Source: Frankiales bacterium
GTDB lineage: Bacteria > Actinomycetota > Actinomycetes > Mycobacteriales > SCTD01
Assembly: GCA_025965495.1 (NCBI GenBank)
Contig: JAOPWW010000202.1
Coordinates: 1 to 6,113, forward strand
Length of the DNA stretch: 6,113 nucleotides
Direction of reading: 5' to 3'
Shown here: piece after piece, positions 1 through 5,277 of the stretch
Layout: every line of letters starts with the position of its first letter
Numbering within the stretch: the first letter of the stretch is position 1
Notes under the pieces: model-generated
Told to the model about the DNA's origin: nothing
What the model saw: only the letters and a program-made list of their open reading frames with translations
The model's database searches: none
Position numbers and translations under genes: made by a program

Positions 1-747
1 CCGCTGGAGGAGCTCGACCCGATCTTCTTCGAGAAGAGCTACTACCTCGAGCCCGACAAGGCCGGGGTCAAGCCGTACGTGCTGCTGCGCGACGCGCTCG
101 AGCAGTCCGGCAAGGTCGCCGTCGTCAAGGTCGCGCTGCGCAACCGCGAGTCGCTCGGGGCGCTGCGCGTGCGCGAGGGCGTGTTCGTGCTCGAGACGAT
201 GCTGTGGCCCGACGAGGTCCGGGCGCCGGAGTTCGGCTTCCTCGACGAGGAGGTCGAGGTCCGGCCGCAGGAGCTGCAGATGGCCGGCAGCCTGATCGAG
301 ACGCTGTCCGGTGCGTTCGACGCCTCGGAGTACAAGGACGGCTACCGCGAGGCTCTCCAGGCCGTCATCGAGGCCAAGGTCGAGGGCCGCGAGGTCGTGC
401 AGCCCGCCGACAGCCAGCCGACCTCCGGCACAGTCGTCGACCTGATGGCGGCGCTGCGGGCGAGCGTGGAGGCGGCCAAGAAGGGCCAGAGCGGCAGCCC
501 TGCCGGGAAGGCGACCACGGCGGCGCCCGACGAGACCGGCCCCACGGCGTCCGCGGCGCCGACCGAGCCCGCCAGGAAGACGGGCGCCAGGAAGACGGCC
601 GCCGGGAAGGCGCCGGCGAAGGCGGCCGCGAAGGCACCCGCGAAGAAGGCGGCGCCCGCGAAGAAGACGGCGGCCGCGAAGGCACCCGTGAAGGAGGCGG
701 CCGCCGAGGCGCCGGCGAAGAAGGCGCCCGCCCGCAAGTCCGCCTGA
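1..747 (+). CDS. ku: Ku protein, DNA end-binding factor of bacterial NHEJ (5' end missing)
   Basis: This is the C-terminal 248 residues of a bacterial Ku; the reading frame is already open at base 1, so the start codon and an N-terminal part of roughly 70-80 residues are outside the window. Bacterial Ku forms a homodimeric ring on double-strand break ends and recruits the ligase LigD. Recognition rests on the core segment LEELDPIFFEKSYYLEPDKA and the following VLLRDALEQSGKVAVVKVAL and LGALRVREGVFVLETMLWPD, which are typical of the family. The conserved C-terminal helix VVDLMAALRASVEAAKK is at residues 145-161 of the fragment; this region is known in other bacteria to contact LigD. Residues about 191-248 form a low-complexity Ala/Lys/Pro tail resembling histone H1, as in extended mycobacterial Ku proteins where it modulates DNA binding. 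No ligD is visible, but it could lie upstream. Identification is firm; the DNA-binding role of the tail is inferred. Confidence 0.95.
   Translation, partial: PLEELDPIFFEKSYYLEPDKAGVKPYVLLRDALEQSGKVAVVKVALRNRESLGALRVREGVFVLETMLWPDEVRAPEFGFLDEEVEVRPQELQMAGSLIETLSGAFDASEYKDGYREALQAVIEAKVEGREVVQPADSQPTSGTVVDLMAALRASVEAAKKGQSGSPAGKATTAAPDETGPTASAAPTEPARKTGARKTAAGKAPAKAAAKAPAKKAAPAKKTAAAKAPVKEAAAEAPAKKAPARKSA
621..688 (+). repeat. In-frame direct repeat inside the Ku Lys/Ala tail
   Basis: Bases 621-640 and 669-688 are an exact 20-base direct repeat, 48 bases (16 codons) apart, both encoding part of the alanine/lysine/proline tail (core peptide AAAKAP and similar). The intervening DNA is a degenerate version of the same AAG-GCG-CCC type codons. 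The exact spacing in codons means that slippage or recombination would lengthen or shorten the tail without breaking the frame. Confidence 0.8.
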
Positions 748-757
748 GGGGGCCGGT

Positions 758-785
758 CGGGCAGTGCGGCACCGCCTCCTGCCCG
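758..785 (+). terminator. GC-rich hairpin after Ku, possible terminator
   Basis: CGGGCAG (758-764) is perfectly complementary to CTGCCCG (779-785), and the loop contains a further short GCG/CGC pairing (766-768 with 773-775). It begins 10 bases after the Ku stop codon. There is no T-run after it, so it is not a canonical intrinsic terminator, but actinobacterial terminators often lack one. In DNA this rich in G and C, such stems also occur by chance. Confidence 0.4.
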
Positions 786-787
786 GG

Positions 788-793
788 TAGCGT
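788..793 (+). promoter_or_regulatory. Possible -10 element (TAGCGT) for the phosphatase gene
   Basis: TAGCGT fits the TANNNT pattern common to actinobacterial -10 boxes and sits directly after the hairpin behind Ku, about 92 bases before the preferred GTG start of the phosphatase. I see no convincing -35 element at the usual distance. The call is weak and depends mostly on position in an otherwise AT-poor gap. Confidence 0.2.
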
Positions 794-884
794 GCGCCGC
801 CTGAAGACTCCGACCTCCGGCCGACCCGGGCCGCTGTCCCCTGCTGCGGGCAGCCCCGGTCTGTCCTCGCGCCCCGGTGCGCCG

Positions 885-3449
885 GTGGACGCCTCGCACG
901 GTGACGACGACGCGCGCGAGGCCGTCCGCCGGGTCCTGGCCGCAGGGCCGAAGCCCGAGCACCTTGACCGGCTGACCCGGCTGGCGGCCGAGCTGCTCGA
1001 GGCGCCGCGCGCGCAGGTGTCCCTGCTGGGCGAGCAGCAGTACGTGTGGAGCCTGCACGGCGGCGGCGGGCCGTACCCGCCCGACCAGCACGAGGTCGGC
1101 ACCCCGCTCGAGGACAGCCTCTGCACCGTCACGGCGCGGTCGCTGGCCCCGCTCGAGGTCGTCGACGCGCTCGAGGACCCCCGGGTGTCGGCCCTGCCGC
1201 CCGTGACCGACGGGGGCGTCCGGGCCTACCTCGGCGTCCCGCTCGTGGGGAGCGCCGGCGTCGTGCTGGGTGCGCTGTGCGTCTACGACGAGCGCCCCCG
1301 GGAGTGGGGCGACCGCGCGGTGCGGGTGCTGTCCGAGCTCGCCCACAGCGTGGTCGCCGAGCTGGAGCTGCGGGCGCTGGCGGTCGAGGCCGAGTCGGGG
1401 GCCGCCCGGCTCGAGCTCGCCCTGGACGCCTCGGACATCGGCAGCTTCGACCTCGACCCGGCCAGCGGCACCCTGGTCTGGGACGAGCGCCTCATCCGGC
1501 TGTTCGGCTACGACAGCAGCACGTTCACGCGCACGCTCCAGGCCTTCGAGGACCGGGTCCACCCCGAGGATCGCGCACGGGTGGCGGAGGCCGTCGCGCA
1601 CGCGCTGGACGTGTCCGGGGAGCTGTCGCTCGAGTACCGGATCGTGCTGCCCGACGGCGCGGTGCGGTGGGTCGAGGCCCGCGGCCGGGTGCTCGGCGTG
1701 AAGGGCCGGCGCCGGCTGCTCGGCGTCGCCTACGACAGCACGGAGCTGCGCGCGGCCCGGGACCGCCTCTCGCGCCTGCTCGAGACCATGACCGACGCGT
1801 TCTACGCGCTCGACCGCGACTGGCGCTTCACCTACGTCAACCGCACCGCGGAGGTCCTGCTCGGGCGCCCGCGCGACGAGCTGCTCGGCGCGAGCCTGTG
1901 GGAGGAGTTCCCGGAGGCGGTCGGCTCGGTGTTCGAGGAGCGCTACCGGCACGCGCTCGGGCACGACGAGCCGATCGCCTTCGAGGCGCCGTACGCGCCG
2001 CTGGACGGGGTGTACGAGGTGTCCGCGTGGCCGGGGCCCGACGGCCTGTCGGTCTACTTCCGCGAGATCACGGAGCGGCGGACGGCCGAGGCCGAGCGCG
2101 AGCGGGCGTACGCCGAGCGCGAGCAGGCCGTCGTGGAGCGGGAACGGGCGTACGCGTCCGCGGAGGCTGCGAACCAGCGGCTGCAGCTCGTCGCCGCCGC
2201 CTCGGTCCGGCTGGCAGCCAGCCTGCTGCCGCGGGAGGTCCTGCAGACGCTCGCCGACCTGGTCGTGCCCGGGCTCGCGCGGTGGGTGGGGGTCGCCCTG
2301 ACCGCCGAGACGGCTGCGGCGCTGGTCGGCGGGGAGTCCCCGGCGGGGGACGGCACGCAGCTCGAGGTCGTGCACGTCGCGCACGCGTCGCCCGCAGCTG
2401 AGGAGGGCCTGCGCGACGCGCTGACGGCGCTGCCCCTGTCCACCCGCGACGAGGTCGGCGTCGGGGCGGCCGTCCGCACCGGGTCCGCGGAGTGGCTGCC
2501 GCAGGTGCCGGACGACGTCCTCGTCGAGCTCGCTCCGACGCCGGAGGTGCTGGCTGCTCTGCGCCGGCTCACCGCCGGCAGCGCCCTCACGCTGCCCCTG
2601 GTCAACCGCGGCCGGGCCCTCGGGGCCATCACCATCGGCGAGCCCCTCGGCGACGTCTTCGACCGGGGCCTGCTCGAGGGCATCGCGGGACGCGCCGCCG
2701 TCGCCCTCGACAACGCCCTGCTGTACGCGCAGCAGCAGCGCACGGCCGTCACGCTCCAGCGGAGCCTGCTGCCGCGCGAGCTCCCGGTCGTGCCTGGCGT
2801 CACCGTCGCCGCCCGGTACCTGCCCGGCGCGACCGGCGCCTTCGTCGGCGGGGACTGGTACCAGGGCGTGCGGGTCGGCGACCGGCTGCTGCTGGCCATG
2901 GGCGACGTCATGGGGCACGGCATGCGCAGCGCGGCCCGGATGGGCCAGCTGCGCGCCATCGTCGCCGCACTCGCCCTGGAGGGGCACGGCCCGGGCGTCC
3001 TGCTGGAGCGGCTCGCCCGGAACGTCGACGTGCTGCTCGACCTCGAGCTCGCGACGCTGCTCGTCGCCGTGCTCGACCCGGTCGACGGCACCCTCACCGT
3101 CGCGAGCGCGGGTCACCCCCCGCCGCTGCTCGCCGCGCCCGGCAGCGCCCCCCGCTACGTCGACGTCGACCCCGGCCCGCCGCTCGGCACGCTCCCCGGC
3201 CGCTGCTCCGAGACCGTCGTCGGGTTGCCGGCCGGCAGCACCCTCGTGCTCTACACCGACGGCCTCGTGGAGCAGCGCGACGCGAGCCTCGACGAGGGGC
3301 TGGAGCGCCTGCGCGCGGCCCTCGAGGAGCTGCGGCTGCCGCCCGAGGCCGTCGCCGACCACGTGCTGGACGCACTGGGCCGCGCCGGCGGCGCCGAGGA
3401 CGACGTCGCCCTGCTCGTCCTGGCCTGGACACCCGAGGAGACGCCGTGA
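885..3449 (+). CDS. Multi-sensor PP2C/SpoIIE-family serine phosphatase (GAF-PAS-PAS-coiled coil-GAF-PP2C)
   Basis: A predicted cytoplasmic signalling phosphatase of 854 residues. Numbering from the GTG at 885: GAF about 27-165; PAS with PAC about 176-290; second PAS about 298-400; charged helical linker about 396-434; second, more divergent GAF about 435-610; PP2C/SpoIIE phosphatase about 630-845. The catalytic domain shows GGDWY (Asp657), GDVMGHG (Asp674), YTDGLVE (Asp792) and EDDVALLVL (Asp839/840), which match the acidic metal-binding motifs of the family, so it is probably active. The usual WYD is WYQ here (Gln660). No membrane segment, kinase or STAS domain is seen. Family members dephosphorylate anti-anti-sigma proteins in partner-switching pathways; the substrate here is unknown. 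Start choice: GTG 885 gives a short leader before the GAF. GTG 792 is in frame but abuts the hairpin after Ku, and codons 792-884 have more A/T third bases (6 of 32) than the gene. Neither start has a clear Shine-Dalgarno. Confidence 0.9.
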   Translation: MDASHGDDDAREAVRRVLAAGPKPEHLDRLTRLAAELLEAPRAQVSLLGEQQYVWSLHGGGGPYPPDQHEVGTPLEDSLCTVTARSLAPLEVVDALEDPRVSALPPVTDGGVRAYLGVPLVGSAGVVLGALCVYDERPREWGDRAVRVLSELAHSVVAELELRALAVEAESGAARLELALDASDIGSFDLDPASGTLVWDERLIRLFGYDSSTFTRTLQAFEDRVHPEDRARVAEAVAHALDVSGELSLEYRIVLPDGAVRWVEARGRVLGVKGRRRLLGVAYDSTELRAARDRLSRLLETMTDAFYALDRDWRFTYVNRTAEVLLGRPRDELLGASLWEEFPEAVGSVFEERYRHALGHDEPIAFEAPYAPLDGVYEVSAWPGPDGLSVYFREITERRTAEAERERAYAEREQAVVERERAYASAEAANQRLQLVAAASVRLAASLLPREVLQTLADLVVPGLARWVGVALTAETAAALVGGESPAGDGTQLEVVHVAHASPAAEEGLRDALTALPLSTRDEVGVGAAVRTGSAEWLPQVPDDVLVELAPTPEVLAALRRLTAGSALTLPLVNRGRALGAITIGEPLGDVFDRGLLEGIAGRAAVALDNALLYAQQQRTAVTLQRSLLPRELPVVPGVTVAARYLPGATGAFVGGDWYQGVRVGDRLLLAMGDVMGHGMRSAARMGQLRAIVAALALEGHGPGVLLERLARNVDVLLDLELATLLVAVLDPVDGTLTVASAGHPPPLLAAPGSAPRYVDVDPGPPLGTLPGRCSETVVGLPAGSTLVLYTDGLVEQRDASLDEGLERLRAALEELRLPPEAVADHVLDALGRAGGAEDDVALLVLAWTPEETP
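3435..3440 (+). promoter_or_regulatory. Ribosome binding site GAGGAG for the S51 peptidase
   Basis: GAGGAG lies inside the last codons of the phosphatase gene, five bases before the GTG at 3446. It fixes the start of the peptidase at the overlapping GTGA junction. Confidence 0.75.
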
Positions 3450-4126
3450 CCGGACTGGTGTGCCTGCAGGGCGGCGGGGAGTTCTCGGTCGGCTGCCGCG
3501 AGATGGACGCCGACCTGCTCGCGCGCGCGGGCGGCGGTCCGGTCGTGGTCAGCGCCCTGGCCGGTGCGGTCGGGCGCGAGCACGACACCGCCAACGCCAA
3601 CGGCGTCTGGCACTTCTCCGCCCTCGGCGCCGACGTCGTGGCCGCCCCCGACGTCCGGCTCGACCCCGAGGGCGCGCTGGCCGCCCTGCGCCGCGCGCGG
3701 CTGCTGGTCCTGCCCGGCGGGTCGCCGTCGCGGCTGCTCGAACTGCTGCAGACCACCGGGGTCGGCGACGTCGTGCGGGAGGTCCTGGCGGCGGGCGGCG
3801 TCGTCAGCGGCTCGAGCGCGGGCGCCATGGTGCTGTGCGCCTGGACCGTCCTGCCCGACCGCGGGCCGAGCGTCGTGCCCGGTCTCGGGGTCGTCGCGGG
3901 CGCGCTGGTGCTGCCGCACTGGAGCGGCGGCCGGGCCGACTGGCTGCGCGCGGTCGACGACGCCGTCCCGGCCGGCACCTGCCTGCTCGGGATCCCCGAG
4001 GAGTCGGGCGTCCTGCTCGACGGCGACGGCGACGGCGACGTGGTGGCCGTGGGGCGTTCCGGGACCGAGCTCCTCGGGCAGGGCCGGGTGCTGGAGCCCG
4101 GCGCCCGCGAGCCCTGGACGACGTGA
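3446..4126 (+). CDS. Peptidase S51-like protein (dipeptidase E / cyanophycinase superfamily)
   Basis: A 226-residue protein, close to the length of dipeptidase E (about 229). It has the class I glutamine-amidotransferase-like fold signature of family S51: LLVLPGGSPSRLLELL, then the nucleophile elbow SGSSAGAMVL with Ser124, then LVLPHWSG with His158, then GIPEESGVLLDG with Glu185. Ser and His match the spacing of Ser120 and His157 in PepE, and Glu185 is the likely third member, so the triad appears complete. PepE cleaves N-terminal Asp dipeptides and cyanophycinases cleave beta-Asp-Arg; the substrate here cannot be told from sequence. There is no signal peptide, so a cytoplasmic location is expected. 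The GTG start overlaps the phosphatase TGA by four bases (GTGA) and has a GAGGAG five bases upstream, implying translational coupling. Near the C terminus a (GACGGC) hexamer repeat encodes DGDGDGD. Family assignment is firm; peptidase activity is inferred. Confidence 0.85.
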   Translation: MTGLVCLQGGGEFSVGCREMDADLLARAGGGPVVVSALAGAVGREHDTANANGVWHFSALGADVVAAPDVRLDPEGALAALRRARLLVLPGGSPSRLLELLQTTGVGDVVREVLAAGGVVSGSSAGAMVLCAWTVLPDRGPSVVPGLGVVAGALVLPHWSGGRADWLRAVDDAVPAGTCLLGIPEESGVLLDGDGDGDVVAVGRSGTELLGQGRVLEPGAREPWTT

Positions 4127-4149
4127 GCCCTGACCTCGTGGGTCCGGGA

Positions 4150-4167
4150 CGACCTGGGCCCAGGTCG
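4150..4167 (+). promoter_or_regulatory. Perfect 18-bp palindrome between peptidase and hydrolase genes
   Basis: CGACCTGGGCCCAGGTCG reads identically on both strands, with its centre between 4158 and 4159. It lies 23 bases after the peptidase stop and 41 bases before the hydrolase ATG. As DNA it could be an operator for a dimeric regulator. As RNA it folds into a 7-bp stem with a GGCC loop, which could act as a terminator, though no T-run follows. I do not recognise it as the box of a known regulator. Confidence 0.5.
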
Positions 4168-4197
4168 ACGAGACCGGGCCTGGACGACTGCAGCAGC

Positions 4198-4203
4198 GAG
4201 GAG
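4198..4203 (+). promoter_or_regulatory. Ribosome binding site GAGGAG for the alpha/beta hydrolase
   Basis: GAGGAG sits five bases before the ATG at 4209 and has the same sequence and spacing as the site in front of the S51 peptidase. It supports ATG 4209 as the start. Confidence 0.75.
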
Positions 4204-4208
4204 ACGGC

Positions 4209-5156
4209 ATGAGCGTGCGGGTGCACGAGGGGGACCTGGCGGAGCTGCCGGTCGGCGACCAGGGCGTGGCCCCGCCGTGGCCGGGCGACATGGACGGCCT
4301 GGTGTACGTCCGGCGGACGCCCTGGACCGGCGCCGAGCCGGCGCTGTTCGTCCACGGCCTCGGGGGCGCCGCCACGAACTGGACCGACCTGATGGGCCTG
4401 CTCGCCGACCGCCTCGACGGCGAGGCCGTCGACCTGCCCGGCTTCGGGCACTCGCCGCCTCCCGCGGCCGGGCGCTACCGGGTCTCGGTCCACGCCCGGG
4501 CCGTCGTCGACCTGCTCGACCGGCAGGGCCGCGGCCCGGTCCACCTGTTCGGCAACTCCCTCGGCGGCGCGGTCTCCACCCGGGTCGCCGCGTGGCGGCC
4601 CGACCTGGTGAAGACGCTGACGCTGGTGTCGCCGGCGCTGCCGAACCTCAAGCGCCAGAAGGGCAGCGACCCCCGGCTGCCCCTGCTCCTGCTGCCCGGC
4701 GTCTCCTCGCTCGCGGCCCGCAAGCTGGCCGAGCAGAGCCCGGAGGCGCGCGCGAAGGCGGTGCTCCAGCTCTGCTACGGCGACCCGACGAAGGTCCACC
4801 CGGCCCGGCTGGTCGAGGCGGCCGAGGAGGTCGCGCGGCGCAACGGGCTCCCGCACGCGCAGGACGCCTTCATGCTCTCGCTGCGCGGGCTCGTCGGCAG
4901 CTACCTGCAGCGGGGCAGCAAGGGCCTGTGGGCCCAGGCCGCCACGGTCCGGACGCCGACCCTGCTGGTCTGGGGCGACCGCGACCGCCTCGTCGACCCC
5001 GCGCTGGCGCCCAAGGCGCTCCGGACGTTCCCGGACGCCCGGCTGCTGATGCTCCCGGGCGTCGGCCACGTCGCGCAGATGGAGACCCCCGACGTCGTCG
5101 CCCGGGCGTTCCTGGGCATGCTCGACGAGCTCGCCGAGCGCCGCGCCTCCCGCTGA
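4209..5156 (+). CDS. Alpha/beta-fold hydrolase
   Basis: A 315-residue soluble alpha/beta hydrolase. The oxyanion-hole motif FVHGLGG has His49, followed by AVDLPGFGHS; the nucleophile elbow GNSLGG has Ser117; the acid is Asp259 in WGDRD; the catalytic His287 is in GVGHVAQMETP. Spacing and order are normal and the triad is intact. About 130 residues between Ser and Asp include a helical cap (roughly 145-235) that would set specificity. The N-terminal part, with a VRRTP-type lead-in and GGAATNWTDLMGLLADRL, resembles a hydrolase family widespread in actinobacteria that I recall only as uncharacterised. There is no signal peptide or lipobox, so it is probably cytoplasmic. An 82-base gap with a palindrome separates it from the peptidase, so it may have its own promoter or be read through from upstream. 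Esterase, lipase or haloperoxidase-type annotations are all possible and the substrate is unknown. Confidence 0.9.
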   Translation: MSVRVHEGDLAELPVGDQGVAPPWPGDMDGLVYVRRTPWTGAEPALFVHGLGGAATNWTDLMGLLADRLDGEAVDLPGFGHSPPPAAGRYRVSVHARAVVDLLDRQGRGPVHLFGNSLGGAVSTRVAAWRPDLVKTLTLVSPALPNLKRQKGSDPRLPLLLLPGVSSLAARKLAEQSPEARAKAVLQLCYGDPTKVHPARLVEAAEEVARRNGLPHAQDAFMLSLRGLVGSYLQRGSKGLWAQAATVRTPTLLVWGDRDRLVDPALAPKALRTFPDARLLMLPGVGHVAQMETPDVVARAFLGMLDELAERRASR

Positions 5157-5158
5157 GG

Positions 5159-5176
5159 CCGGCCTCCCCGGGCCGG
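5159..5176 (+). terminator. GC hairpin just after the hydrolase stop, possible terminator
   Basis: CCGGCC (5159-5164) pairs with GGCCGG (5171-5176) around a six-base loop, starting two bases after the TGA of the hydrolase gene. No T-run follows. Position suggests a terminator or mRNA 3'-end stabiliser, but a 6-bp GC stem is weak evidence in this base composition. Confidence 0.35.
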
Positions 5177-5264
5177 TGCGCCCGGTGCAGCACACTCGTC
5201 CCGCCCTGGGCGCCTGACCCCGCCCCGGTGCACCCGCCCGTCCTGACCCACCCCGTCCCGTCCC

Positions 5265-5270
5265 AGGAGG
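5265..5270 (+). promoter_or_regulatory. Strong Shine-Dalgarno AGGAGG for the coiled-coil protein
   Basis: AGGAGG, seven bases before the GTG at 5278, is the best ribosome binding site in the window. It decides the GTG over the later in-frame ATG at 5365, which has only a poorly spaced GGAG. The preceding spacer (5157-5264) contains three copies of CCGGTGC (5173, 5182, 5225) and two of CCTGACCC (5213, 5242) but no promoter I can defend. Confidence 0.8.
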
Positions 5271-5277
5271 ACCTCCC

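Noticed and set aside
621..688. Direct repeats in the Ku tail as a CRISPR-like or mobile-element feature
   Set aside because: There are just two exact copies, in frame, and they encode the Ala/Lys tail. The repeat is explained by protein composition.
204..884. The phosphatase reading frame stays open far upstream, through most of the Ku gene
   Set aside because: The translation is Arg/Gly-rich low complexity, overlaps firmly identified Ku coding sequence and has no domain similarity. Lack of stops is expected in DNA this GC-rich.
342..3362. A 1006-codon open frame on the minus strand opposite the phosphatase
   Set aside because: It mirrors the GC-biased codons of the + strand gene, gives low-complexity Arg/Gln/Gly/Ala-rich sequence without recognisable motifs and covers the conserved phosphatase and Ku tail. 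It is a shadow frame.
4016..4041. (GACGGC) hexamer repeat as a possible phase-variation tract
   Set aside because: There are only about three units and the change would be in frame (Asp-Gly), so it could not switch expression. It is better read as a short acidic loop in the peptidase.
5173..5249. CCGGTGC (three copies) and CCTGACCC (two copies) in the spacer before the coiled-coil gene as operators
   Set aside because: The copies are short, irregularly spaced (9 and 43 bases; 29 bases) and easily expected by chance in C-rich DNA.
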